Positions 1 to 8,446 of a DNA stretch of 64,000 bases are shown here, in pieces. Position numbers and translations under genes: made by a program. Each line of letters opens with the position of its first letter. Positions within the stretch are counted from its first letter, which is position 1. This stretch comes from Paracoccaceae bacterium (GTDB lineage Bacteria > Pseudomonadota > Alphaproteobacteria > Rhodobacterales > Rhodobacteraceae): positions 1-64,000 of the forward strand of contig JABSSD010000003.1 in NCBI GenBank assembly GCA_013214575.1. The letters run 5' to 3'. Under the pieces are notes generated by a model. It was not told the DNA's origin and did no database searches. It worked only from the letters and a program-made list of their open reading frames with translations.

Positions 1-75
1 ACCACGCTGCTTCAGGGCTCGATTGTAGTCCGACCAGTTCTTAGTCTTGTAAGTCGTTGGTGTCCAGTTGCTCAT
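1..75 (-). CDS. IS5-family transposase, N-terminal 25 residues (partial)
   Basis: The ATG at 75-73 opens a frame that runs off the window edge after exactly 25 codons, beginning MSNWTPTTYKTKNWSDYNRA. This N-terminus is familiar from IS5-family DDE transposases of alphaproteobacteria. It sits 64 bp inside the inverted repeat, as expected for a transposase start. The catalytic domain lies outside the window, so intactness is unknown. Confidence 0.7.
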   Translation of the reverse strand, partial: MSNWTPTTYKTKNWSDYNRALKQRG

Positions 76-139
76 CACCGCCAGCTATCACGCTGGATTC
101 ACAACATGAATCCCCTCATTCGATTTATGCAACAAAGCC
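1..139 (-). mobile_element. End of an IS5-family (IS903-type) insertion sequence, cut by window start
   Basis: The reverse strand from 139 begins GGCTTTGTTGCATAAATC, which closely matches the terminal inverted repeat of IS903-type IS5-family elements. A transposase start codon follows inside the element at 75. Only this end is in the window, so the other inverted repeat and the target duplication cannot be checked. Family assignment rests on my memory of the repeat and the transposase N-terminus. Confidence 0.75.
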
Positions 140-330
140 CCCCTAGGTACAAAGCAGTATGCTGCGGCGGTAATTCTTGGCGCGTGCAGTTGGATTAACT
201 AGGCTCGCAGAACAAGTCCATTTAAGGAGGGTTTTCCCTCACAAAACAGCACTCCCACCTTCTCGGTATGTTCAGCATTTGTCTGTGGGAGTGAATTTAG
301 TTAAGTCTTTGAAATTCGGCACAATCGCTT

Positions 331-388
331 GGTTTCAAAATCCCCCGTCTTTACGGATGTGCCGGTTCGAGTCCGGCCTTGGGTACCA
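331..388 (+). other. 3' fragment of a tRNA-Leu gene, probable attachment (att) site
   Basis: The stretch has a class-II variable arm (CCGTC..ACGG), a perfect 5-bp T-stem around TTCGAGT, the 3' acceptor strand CTTGGGT and an encoded ACCA end. The part before the anticodon-loop region TTCAAAA does not form D or anticodon stems, and no matching ACCCAAG acceptor strand lies upstream. It is therefore a tRNA 3' end without its 5' half, the usual footprint of a tyrosine-recombinase att core. An integrase relic lies 76 bp away. Confidence 0.75.
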
Positions 389-428
389 GCCTCAATTTAT
401 CGGGTGGATATTGCGCAATATTTTGTCC

Positions 429-464
429 ATTGTGGACCACGTAATTGACTGCGTGGTCCACAAT
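429..464. repeat. Perfect 13-bp inverted repeat between att fragment and integrase
   Basis: ATTGTGGACCACG at 429-441 pairs perfectly with CGTGGTCCACAAT at 452-464 across a 10-nt loop. The right arm touches the integrase stop codon. There is no T-run on either side, so it is not a classic intrinsic terminator. It could be a transcript-stabilising hairpin or an integrase/excisionase binding site. Confidence 0.7.
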
Positions 465-1390
465 CACCATTCAATGCCATTTATTGCGCCCATCGCCTCA
501 ATGGCCATCAAGCGACGTTCAGCACCTTTTGTGTAGATCGCTGACATGCTGGGCTTGGTGTGCGAGAGCCCTGCCATAATCTGATACTCGCTGCCCCCTT
601 CCTCTGCCAGTCGCTCAGCCAAGGCTTTACGGAGGCCATGTGATAACCTGTCCACAAATCTCGCCTCGTCGCACCTGCGCCGAAATCTCATGCGGTAGAT
701 TTCAGGGTTTTTGTCAGGGCAGCCGTGGTCACTGAGGATGCAGGCCGGGCCAGTCTTCGTCCCTGCGCTGACCGCTTTTAGCAAAGGTGGCGCCAAGGGG
801 ATTTGAATTTTTGCGGCCCCGACCTTGCGGGGTTGCCACTGAAGGATCTTCACGCCCTTGATTGTTATGATATTGTCCCGGCCAATCCATATCGCGTCAC
901 TTGGGCGGCATCCGGTAAACATGTGCATAATCAGCGCTAGCTGGGCCATCGTGCACTGCCCGGCAGGCGATTTCAACGCAATCAGCCGAGGGGGGGGACG
1001 GAGTTCGGAGAGCTGGTTCCAAAGGCGGCAGCGAATGCCGCACGCCTGATTGCGATCGTAGAGGATGCAGCAAGTGGCTTGCCCGACGAATCTCGCCCAA
1101 CATTGCAGGTCCTGATCGAGACAAAGACCCGTCTCGATGACCAGATCGGCAAGCTGGATGCCGAGATCCGTCGCCGCGCCAAGGAGAATGAGGTGGCGCG
1201 GCGGCTGATGGGCATGCCTCGCCTTTCCCCGCGCAGACTTATCCTGCGGCCTCTGTTTTGGGTATGCCAAGCGCGGTGAAACCGTTGAGGATCGCAGCAC
1301 GAATTTGGATCTCGGCAACCTGCCGACCGAGGTACATCCTTGCTCAATGGCTATTGCAGTCTCTCCACAGAACTCCGAACCCTCAGTCAA
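464..1390 (-). pseudogene. Tyrosine recombinase (phage-type integrase) with intact catalytic domain but foreign N-terminus
   Basis: Residues from about 137 to 308 read as a tyrosine-recombinase catalytic domain: Arg162 in TGCRPSDA, His251-x-x-Arg254 in SHGLRK, His277 in GLSHTK and the nucleophile candidate Tyr286 in SAIYTKG. The preceding ~136 codons do not resemble a SAM-like arm-binding domain, and from about 985 to 1220 they run antisense to an IS110-family transposase scrap. I infer that the 5' half was replaced by an insertion or deletion, so the protein is probably inactive. Its place beside the tRNA-Leu 3' fragment fits an island integrase. Confidence 0.7.
1001..1220 (+). pseudogene. 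IS110-family transposase fragment
   Basis: The frame reads GELVPKAAANAARLIAIVED and later an RPTLQVLIET..LDDQIGKLDAEI stretch, ending ARRLMGMP. This is the linker preceding the GIGP motif of IS110/IS1111 transposases (Transposase_20 domain). It has no start, loses homology just where the helix-hairpin-helix should begin, and lies antisense to the N-terminal half of the integrase frame. It is a relic about 73 codons long. Confidence 0.6.
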
Positions 1391-1405
1391 TCAATACTAT
1401 TGCTA

Positions 1406-3367
1406 CTAAACTCTTGCACCGACCCTTAGTCCTTCTAGTACGGCTTCCTCCACGGTGCGGGCGCATAAGCTGTCACCGATTATGTGCAACTCATGCTGCC
1501 AATCCTGCAAGGCGTCCGCCAATTCAGTGACAGGTTTGTGGCCAAATGCGGTGACGGTGGTATCGACATTCTCGAGCACAACAGCCTCTCCACTGAGAGT
1601 GTGCTGAAAATACGTGCTATCCCTATCGGCGCCATAGAACCGGAGGTAGGGAATGATTTCGACCCCCAGCCGGTACAGGTCGGCCAGCCATTTATCGCGG
1701 GTATATTGCGGGATTGTCTGTCCCGGCGTTATTCCGTTGACGGCCAGGCGCACGTGGCAACCGTTACGGGCCAGCTGTTCTGCCAGTCCAAGCCCAATCC
1801 AGTCACAGCGCCAGTCCGCAATCACCACACGCCCACTGGGCTTGGCCTGTCCTTGCAGAACCTGCCAGGCGGTCACCATATGGGCCTCGTCTGTATCCGC
1901 CGTTTCCGGGCTATGGGGCTGTGCGCCAGTGGCCAGAATAATGACATCCGGATTGATCTGATCTATCAATTGCCGTGTTACCTCAACGCCAAGTTTGATC
2001 AAGGCCCCAGCCGCGGCCAGCTCGCGGGCGAGATTTTGGGTGATGCCTCCAAACTCAGCACGCCCGGGCAGCAATTGGGCCAGATTCACCTGTCCACCAA
2101 GGGAATGACTGGCCTCATAAAGGGTGACTTGATGTCCACGCTCAGCGGCAATCGCTGCTGCTTTCATGCCAGCCGGACCACCCCCCACCACCATGACCTG
2201 GCGCGCTGGGTTTGCCGGTGTCAGGGTGCCATATTCTAGCTCGCGCCCGGTTTCCGGGTGCTGAATACAGGAAATCGGATAGCCTTTCAGCATGTGGCCG
2301 ATGCAGGCCTGATTGCAGGCAACACAGGCGCGGATGGTGTCGGACTGTCCAGTCCGAGCCTTTAGTGGCATCATTGGATCCGCAATCATTGCACGGGTCA
2401 TGCCACACAGATCGGCCTGTCCAGACGCCAGGATCTTTTCAGCGACTTGAGGCTGGTTGATCCGCCCCACGACCAAAACGGGCAAGCCAACTTTAGCCCG
2501 GACAGCAGCGGCTAAAGGAGTGATATAGCCAGTCTCGAACGCCATATCTGGCACAATATGGGTTGATCCAGTTAGACCTGCCGAAGTTCCCGCAGTTATA
2601 TTGAGGTAATCGAGCACGCCGTCACTGGCCAAGGCATCTGCGATCTCCAGGCTTTCGGCACGATCGAGGCCGTCGTGGTCCATTTCATCAGCGCAAAGCC
2701 GAATACCTATGGCCAGATCTGCTCCGGCCCCTGCGCGCACTGCCGCCAGTATCTCGCGGGCAAAGCGCAGGCGGTTGGCGAAACTGCCCCCATAGGCATC
2801 GGTGCGGATATTGACGCGCGGGTTAAAGAATTGCGCGATAAGATAGCCGTGCGAGGCCACAACCTCGATCCCGTCCAACCCGGCTTTTCGAATGCGTGCT
2901 GCAGCGGTTTCAAACCCCGCCACGACATCGCAGATCAGTGCATGGGGCATTGCCTGCGGCATAACGTGAAAGCGTTCGTTAGGGATGGCAGATGGGGCTA
3001 CTGCCACTGCCTGTGTGCCGTCAGATGCTAGGGTCATCTCGCGCCCAGGATGTGAAAGCTGGGCAAACACTTTGCAGCCATGGGGCTGGCAGGCTTGGGC
3101 AATGCGTCTGTAGCCGGGAATGCAGGCATCCTGATAGGCGCGGATTGCGGGCCGGCTGCTGTCTCCCGAGACATGGGCGCGGGCCGCTTCGAGAATGATG
3201 AGGCCAGCACCGCCCTTGGCGCGGGCTTCATGATAAGCGATCATGGCGTCGCTTGGTGCGGCGTTCTTTAGCATGACGGTCATGTGGCCGGTTGATACGA
3301 TCCGGTTTTTCAGTTCGACCGGTCCAACGGACAGAGGCGTGAATAGGGTGGGGTAGGCCGCGGTCAT
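1406..3367 (-). CDS. OYE-type FMN/4Fe-4S/FAD oxidoreductase, 2,4-dienoyl-CoA reductase-like demethylase
   Basis: This 653-residue protein has an N-terminal FMN TIM barrel (about 1-340), a Fe-S cysteine set Cys348-x2-Cys351-x3-Cys355-x11-Cys367, and a C-terminal nucleotide-binding Rossmann domain with VVGGGPAGMKAA near 393. This is the layout of the trimethylamine dehydrogenase / 2,4-dienoyl-CoA reductase / DgcA family. Catalytic-type residues His173 and Tyr175 lie in ASHGYLI. The Cys that covalently holds FMN in TMADH is absent here (VSTGHMT), so FMN should be non-covalent. It is the last gene of a long minus-strand operon and overlaps the small gene upstream by one base (TGATG). A role in oxidative N-demethylation is inferred from its neighbours. 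Confidence 0.8.
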   Translation of the reverse strand: MTAAYPTLFTPLSVGPVELKNRIVSTGHMTVMLKNAAPSDAMIAYHEARAKGGAGLIILEAARAHVSGDSSRPAIRAYQDACIPGYRRIAQACQPHGCKVFAQLSHPGREMTLASDGTQAVAVAPSAIPNERFHVMPQAMPHALICDVVAGFETAAARIRKAGLDGIEVVASHGYLIAQFFNPRVNIRTDAYGGSFANRLRFAREILAAVRAGAGADLAIGIRLCADEMDHDGLDRAESLEIADALASDGVLDYLNITAGTSAGLTGSTHIVPDMAFETGYITPLAAAVRAKVGLPVLVVGRINQPQVAEKILASGQADLCGMTRAMIADPMMPLKARTGQSDTIRACVACNQACIGHMLKGYPISCIQHPETGRELEYGTLTPANPARQVMVVGGGPAGMKAAAIAAERGHQVTLYEASHSLGGQVNLAQLLPGRAEFGGITQNLARELAAAGALIKLGVEVTRQLIDQINPDVIILATGAQPHSPETADTDEAHMVTAWQVLQGQAKPSGRVVIADWRCDWIGLGLAEQLARNGCHVRLAVNGITPGQTIPQYTRDKWLADLYRLGVEIIPYLRFYGADRDSTYFQHTLSGEAVVLENVDTTVTAFGHKPVTELADALQDWQHELHIIGDSLCARTVEEAVLEGLRVGARV

Positions 3368-3567
3368 CAGTCATTGCTCCCGTCGTCGTTTAGCTTTGCG
3401 CGCAGGCGTGTCAAAGATTGGTGGCGGGCGGTGCAGGAATCGCAAGTATCCGGTGCTGCTGTGACATCGAGCTGACCTGAACTGGGATCCCGGGTGAGAA
3501 AAATCCACGCGCAGACCAGCGTGACCGCACCAGCGGTTAAGGCAAGAACTGTGCGCCGGCCATTCAA
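3367..3567 (-). CDS. Small membrane-anchored protein with CxxC motif
   Basis: This 66-residue protein has a single hydrophobic segment at about 6-24 and then a short hydrophilic tail with Cys42-Asp-Ser-Cys45 and a nearby His49. The start overlaps the upstream demethylase stop by 4 bp (ATGA), and the stop shares a base with the next demethylase start. It therefore looks translationally coupled and real. I do not recognise the family. The anchored CxxC could bind a metal or act in redox, which would fit a partner for flavin dehydrogenases at the membrane, but that is a guess. Confidence 0.6.
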   Translation of the reverse strand: MNGRRTVLALTAGAVTLVCAWIFLTRDPSSGQLDVTAAPDTCDSCTARHQSLTRLRAKLNDDGSND

Positions 3568-5660
3568 ACTGCACCTGTGACGGGCTTTGAAGCAGACGGT
3601 GCACCCACATCAATGCGATCATGTCTCAGCGGCTGGTCTTGATCAACAGATGTGTCCAGCTCGCGGGCATATTTGTGGCCGGCATAGGTGGCGGCGGCGA
3701 TGATAGCGGGCGCTTCGCAATCGCCGATACGTTTCAGTGTGAACGGCAGTTTCTCGATCTGCCCGTCGACGCTTGCAAGCAGCTGGTGATAGAGCGCATC
3801 ATTGGGGCGGCGCTGTGTCACCATCACCACCGAGGTCACGGCAATCGGTTTCTCAGTCCCTGAGTATTCACACCTCAGGCTGGCTTTCTTACCGTCAAAA
3901 CGGGCCAAACTATGCGAGACGATGGTCTCGACCCCGAGTTTCATAAGATGCGTACGCACCCGCCAGCGTTCAGAGGTTTTGCCAGCCCAATCCGAGATAG
4001 TGTCGGCAGGTGTGGCCAATGCAACTTTGTGCCCGGCGATCTTCAGGTGCTCGGCGATCACGCCACCCAGGTAATAGCTGTCTTCGTCATAGACCAGCAC
4101 CGGCCCGGATGGCATTGCCCCCGCCATGATGTCATCTGGGGTCAGTATTTCAGGTGAGGTTCCAGGCGCTGCAACCGACACATAGGTCTCGCCATCGAAA
4201 CGCTCTTGGCGCCATGTGGCGCCCGTTGCCAGAGCGACGTGATCCGGCTCGGTCGCAAATATGTCTTCGGCCGTCAGGTGGCTTTCCCGGTATATCTCAA
4301 CATTCGGCAAACCTTGCAGTTCCTGCTCGCGGTAATTGCGCACACGGGCATATTCGCTCATCCCCGGCAGGGTGCTCTCAGCTGTGACCCGCCCGCCCAA
4401 TTGGCGCCGCGCTTCGGCCAGCATCACCTGGTAGCCACGTTCGCCGAGCGCGCGGGCGGCCTCCAGTCCCGTTGGGCCTGCACCAACAATCAGAACCCGG
4501 CTGTCTGACCCCTTGGGGGCGATTTTCTCGGGGTGCCACCCCTTGCGCCATTCCTCGCCCATGGTCGGGTTCTGGGTGCAGCGGATTGGCACACCAATTG
4601 AATCGCCAGAATAGCAGACGTTGCAGCCGATACATTCACGGATTGAATCGATGCGCCCCTCTTTGATTTTGTTGGGCAGAAACGGATCTGCAATGGAAGG
4701 CCGCGCGGCACCGATAAAGTCGACAATACCGCGTTTCACCTGACTGACCATGGTGTCGGGCGAGGTAAAGCGGCCAACGGAAACCACGGGTTTGGAGGTC
4801 ACCGATTTGACGAAACTCATATAGGGTTCCAGCGGCGCTTCTTTGACAAAGCGCGATACGCCCATTTCCAAAGAGTAGTCAGCGATATTGATATCCCAGA
4901 GGTCCGGCAGTTCGGACAACATCTCGAACATCTCGCGGCGCTCGCCATAGATTGGCACGCCGTCCTCGCCGATCTCTTCGTCTGCTGAAAACCGCACGGC
5001 GACGGCACAGCGGTCACCCACCGCGTCCTTGGTCTCCTCAATCAGTTCGCGCACCAGCCGGGTTCTGTTTACCAGTGAGCCACCATATTCGTCGCTGCGT
5101 GTATTCATTCGTGGGTTAAGGAAATTCGAGATCAGATAGCCATGGGTTGCGTAGACATAGACAATGTCGAACTCGGCCTCCTTGGCCCGCAATGCGGCGC
5201 GGCGGTGCCAGTGGCGGAAGGTCTTGATGTCACTCTTGTCCATTGCCCGGGTCTGGAACGGGTGGCCCACACTGTTGGGGAAGCTGTCCAGTTCCATTGC
5301 GACCTCGCGGGTCATCATGTTTGCAGTCCGAATACCGCCGTACCACAGCTCGGCCCCGGCCAATGATCCATGGGCGTGGACCTTGTCAGTCATCAGTGAA
5401 TGCGCCCGCACGTCGCTGTCATCCCACAACGAGGCAGACGGGTGGGGCAGGTCATCAGAACTGGGGTGGATCGAGTTATACTCGGTGCAAACCACACCCC
5501 AGCCGCCCTCGGCCTTAATGCCCCGCATCTCGGCCAGAGTGTGAGGGCGCTGCCAGCCCATGCCGGTGCAGTGGGGCACCTGATAGAACCGGTTTGGGGC
5601 AGTGACCGGGCCGATTTTCACCGACTCAAATAGGATGTCATAACGAGGGTCTCGGGCCAT
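3564..5660 (-). CDS. TMADH/DgcA-family flavoprotein demethylase (copy 2)
   Basis: This 698-residue protein is built like trimethylamine/dimethylamine dehydrogenase: FMN barrel, then Cys343, 346, 349 and 361 for a 4Fe-4S cluster in CIGCNVCY, then an ADP/FAD-binding module with LIVGAGPTGLEAARA. Cys31 in VPHCTGMG matches the Cys that forms 6-S-cysteinyl-FMN in TMADH. The Tyr170/His173/Asp261 triad and Tyr61 are kept. The Trp that follows the cluster motif in TMADH and helps form the aromatic bowl is missing. I chose the ATG at 5660 over an upstream TTG because GGAG lies 8 bp before it. Substrate is probably an N-methylated amino acid or betaine derivative rather than trimethylamine. Confidence 0.85.
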   Translation of the reverse strand: MARDPRYDILFESVKIGPVTAPNRFYQVPHCTGMGWQRPHTLAEMRGIKAEGGWGVVCTEYNSIHPSSDDLPHPSASLWDDSDVRAHSLMTDKVHAHGSLAGAELWYGGIRTANMMTREVAMELDSFPNSVGHPFQTRAMDKSDIKTFRHWHRRAALRAKEAEFDIVYVYATHGYLISNFLNPRMNTRSDEYGGSLVNRTRLVRELIEETKDAVGDRCAVAVRFSADEEIGEDGVPIYGERREMFEMLSELPDLWDINIADYSLEMGVSRFVKEAPLEPYMSFVKSVTSKPVVSVGRFTSPDTMVSQVKRGIVDFIGAARPSIADPFLPNKIKEGRIDSIRECIGCNVCYSGDSIGVPIRCTQNPTMGEEWRKGWHPEKIAPKGSDSRVLIVGAGPTGLEAARALGERGYQVMLAEARRQLGGRVTAESTLPGMSEYARVRNYREQELQGLPNVEIYRESHLTAEDIFATEPDHVALATGATWRQERFDGETYVSVAAPGTSPEILTPDDIMAGAMPSGPVLVYDEDSYYLGGVIAEHLKIAGHKVALATPADTISDWAGKTSERWRVRTHLMKLGVETIVSHSLARFDGKKASLRCEYSGTEKPIAVTSVVMVTQRRPNDALYHQLLASVDGQIEKLPFTLKRIGDCEAPAIIAAATYAGHKYARELDTSVDQDQPLRHDRIDVGAPSASKPVTGAV

Positions 5661-5680
5661 CTTGGTCTCCGGCTTATTGA

Positions 5681-7732
5681 TCAATCAGTGGCGAGTGTCG
5701 GACGTTCGCGCCGGAACGGCACGCCGTCGCATATGGGTTCGCCCAACTCGCGGGCATAGCGGTGGCCAGAATAGATGGCCGCAGCAATGGTGCCTGGGGA
5801 ATAGCAATCCCCGATGCGGGTAACGGATGCCAGAGGCTTGCCGAGCCGCCGGGTCAGGCTGTGGTAGAGATCATCCTTCGCATCCCGCATGGTCACCATG
5901 ACAACAGCGGAGCAGGGCAGGATTTTCACCTGATCGGTATATATGCATGTCAGATCCACATGGTCGGAGTGGATTTTGGCAAGGTTGTGCAGAGGGACAA
6001 TTTTCACTCCCAGCTTCATCAGCCGAGTCTGAATTTTAACCTGTTCCATTGTGTTATGGGTCCAGTGCGACACGTCGGCCACCGGGGTGACATAAGTGAC
6101 GTCCAGCCCGTATCTCCGCAGTTTCTCGGCCAGAATGCCGCCCATGTAATAATGATCGTCGTCGAACACGATCACTGGTCCCTCAGGGATGGTGCCAGCC
6201 ATGATCTCGTCTGGGGTCAGGACAGTGCTGCCTGTCGTGGCTGGGATTGGAAGGTGATTGTGTCGGCCAATACCGTGCCGTGCCCAGGCCGATCCGGTGG
6301 CAATCACCACATGGTCGGCGCCAACCTCCATCACATCCTCAGCGGTCAGCTTGCTGTCAAAGAACACCTGCACATTTGCCATTTGACTGATCTGGTATTC
6401 ACGATAATCAGTCACACGCTTCCATTGCGACAATCCCGGCAACTGGCTTTCAATAGCCACCCGCCCGCCTAGTTTCACCGTCGCTTCCGCCAGGGTGACC
6501 GAAAGACCACGTTGGGCCAGCGCGCGGCTGGCTTCGAGCCCAGAGGGGCCAGCGCCGATGACCAGAACGCTTTCGTCCCGCTTTTTGGGGGCGATACGTT
6601 CGGGGTGCCAGCCACGGCGCCATTCTTCACCCATCGTTGGGTTCTGGGTGCAGCGCATCGGTGTCGCCAGAAAATCACCGGTAACGCAGATATTGCAGCC
6701 AATGCATTCGCGGATGTCTTCGACCCGGCCCTCGTCAATCTTGTTGGGCAGGAACGGGTCGGCAATGGACGGTCGCGCAGCACCTATCAGGTCAAGCTGG
6801 CCGCTTTTGATCAGCGATACCATCGCGTCAGGAGAGGTATAGCGGCCAACGCCAACAACCGGTTTCTGGGTTACCTGTTTGACAAACTTGACATAACTGT
6901 CTTGAAACCCTTCGAGTTCAAACCGGGATGTGGCGCTGTCTTTGGACCAGTCGCTGATATTCACATCCCAAAGATCGGGCAGGTCGGCCAGCAATTCGAT
7001 AACATCCCGGCCTTCACCATCATGGGTCAGGCCAGCCGGGCCCTTCAACTCGTCAACACCGAACCGGATGGCGACGGCGCAGGTGTCCCCTATGGCCTCC
7101 TTGGTGTCCTGCAACACCTCTCGGATCAGGCGCACGCGGTTTTTCAGACTGCCGCCGTATTCGTCCGTGCGGTCATTCCGGCGTGACAGGAAATGCGCAA
7201 AGGTCGTCATGTCATGGCCGCAATACAGATAGACGATGTCATATCCAGCCTGTTTGCAGCGCCGCGCCGCATCCACATGCATCTTGCGAAACGCCTTGAT
7301 GTCGGCCTTGTCCATCGCCCTAGTCTGGACTGGCTCTAGCAGGTCAATAGGACGGGCCGACACGCCCATTGGTATCTCACGGCTGTAATTGTTTGAGGCC
7401 CCGCCCCCTAGGTGTGCAGGTTCGATGCCCGCCAGCGCACCGTAGTTGTGTACCGCATCCGCCATCCGCGCCAAAAGAGGGATGTCACGGTCATCCCATA
7501 ACCGCCCTTCAGGGGTCGGGCTCAACTCTGACGTATGGCTTATTTCGACTTCTTCGGTATTGATGACACCCCAGCCACCCTCGGCCTTGATCCGCCGCAT
7601 CTCAACCCAACTGGACGGGTACTGATGACCCATTCCATTGCAATGCGGCACTTGGTAAAACCGGTTCTTGGTCGTCACCGGGCCAATTTGAACGGGTTCA
7701 AACAAAATGTCATAGCGAGGGTCTCGGGCCAC
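5681..7732 (-). CDS. TMADH/DgcA-family flavoprotein demethylase (copy 1)
   Basis: At 683 residues it has the length of DgcA/StcD-type demethylases. Cys31 in VPHCNGMG (predicted covalent FMN link), Tyr170, His173, Asp261 and the cluster cysteines Cys343/346/349/361 are all present, followed by VIGAGPSGLEASRA for the nucleotide domain. The Tyr60-equivalent of TMADH is Glu61 here, and the cluster-side Trp is also absent, so the cation-pi pocket for trimethylammonium is altered. It is a tandem paralogue of the next gene, which starts 21 bp further downstream. It is expected to oxidise an N-methyl group to formaldehyde or methylene-folate with electrons passing to an ETF-type acceptor (family knowledge). 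Confidence 0.85.
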   Translation of the reverse strand: MARDPRYDILFEPVQIGPVTTKNRFYQVPHCNGMGHQYPSSWVEMRRIKAEGGWGVINTEEVEISHTSELSPTPEGRLWDDRDIPLLARMADAVHNYGALAGIEPAHLGGGASNNYSREIPMGVSARPIDLLEPVQTRAMDKADIKAFRKMHVDAARRCKQAGYDIVYLYCGHDMTTFAHFLSRRNDRTDEYGGSLKNRVRLIREVLQDTKEAIGDTCAVAIRFGVDELKGPAGLTHDGEGRDVIELLADLPDLWDVNISDWSKDSATSRFELEGFQDSYVKFVKQVTQKPVVGVGRYTSPDAMVSLIKSGQLDLIGAARPSIADPFLPNKIDEGRVEDIRECIGCNICVTGDFLATPMRCTQNPTMGEEWRRGWHPERIAPKKRDESVLVIGAGPSGLEASRALAQRGLSVTLAEATVKLGGRVAIESQLPGLSQWKRVTDYREYQISQMANVQVFFDSKLTAEDVMEVGADHVVIATGSAWARHGIGRHNHLPIPATTGSTVLTPDEIMAGTIPEGPVIVFDDDHYYMGGILAEKLRRYGLDVTYVTPVADVSHWTHNTMEQVKIQTRLMKLGVKIVPLHNLAKIHSDHVDLTCIYTDQVKILPCSAVVMVTMRDAKDDLYHSLTRRLGKPLASVTRIGDCYSPGTIAAAIYSGHRYARELGEPICDGVPFRRERPTLATD

Positions 7733-7735
7733 GAC

Positions 7736-8446
7736 CTATCCTGTGCTGTCTGGCGGCGTGGGCCGCTGAAAATGTTGGGGAAAAACCTGGGCGAGATAGC
7801 CATGGATCTGACGCTTTGCATCAGCAAGTGAAAACTCGCCGGGATACATCAGGATGTTCAACCAAAACCCATCATAGATGCCTTCCAGCATTAAGGTGAC
7901 GTCGATTGCGTCGACGGTGTCATAGCCACCATCTTCGATAATCTTGCGGCACAACTCGGTCGATATATCGCGGCGTTCGGTGTCGATATCATCAGCAAGT
8001 TTGCGATAAGAGGCCCGCGCGCTGGCCTCGCCAAAAAAGCTGTACCAGACAGCGATTTTTTTACGATTGCATATTTTTGGATGGAAATGCGCGGCGACAA
8101 TGGCCAACAGCTTGTCCTCGGGGGCGAGATTGGCCTTTTCATAACTTTTCTTCCATTGCTGATGATGCTCTTCAGCAAGAAAGCGTAGGGTTTCCTCAAA
8201 CAGGTTCTGCTTGGTCGAGAAATGAAAGTTGGCCAAGCCGATGGAAAGCCCCGCCGTGCGGGTGACAGTGGTCATGGTGGTCCCGACGATGCCGTGCTTG
8301 GCGATGCTGTCGATTGTCGCATCAATCAATTGCTGTCGGCGCACCTCTTTTGAGGCGGTTCGAGGCTTTTTTCCGTTGTTGGTTGCGGTCATGTCTACAC
8401 TCATATTTTTACCGGAATTTAGGGCGTTTGGCCTGTGATGCCCCAT
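7736..8446 (-). CDS. TetR-family regulator, BetI-like
   Basis: The frame codes for 236 residues. A TetR N-terminal HTH is seen at about 34-80 (RRQQLIDATIDSIAKHG .. GLSIGLANFHF), closest to the choline regulator BetI. The C-terminal ligand domain has a TetR_C_6-like look. The upstream gene stops with TAA directly followed by this ATG; internal starts at 8404 and 8392 are also possible. It sits inside the operon between the ABC ATPase and the first demethylase, four bases before the latter. It probably senses a quaternary amine and controls the divergent promoters at 12516-12819. Confidence 0.85.
   Translation of the reverse strand: MGHHRPNALNSGKNMSVDMTATNNGKKPRTASKEVRRQQLIDATIDSIAKHGIVGTTMTTVTRTAGLSIGLANFHFSTKQNLFEETLRFLAEEHHQQWKKSYEKANLAPEDKLLAIVAAHFHPKICNRKKIAVWYSFFGEASARASYRKLADDIDTERRDISTELCRKIIEDGGYDTVDAIDVTLMLEGIYDGFWLNILMYPGEFSLADAKRQIHGYLAQVFPQHFQRPTPPDSTG

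Noticed and set aside
1484-2239. 251-codon plus-strand frame inside the third demethylase gene
   Set aside because: Shadow of the 1406-3367 gene; no ribosome site and no recognisable domain.
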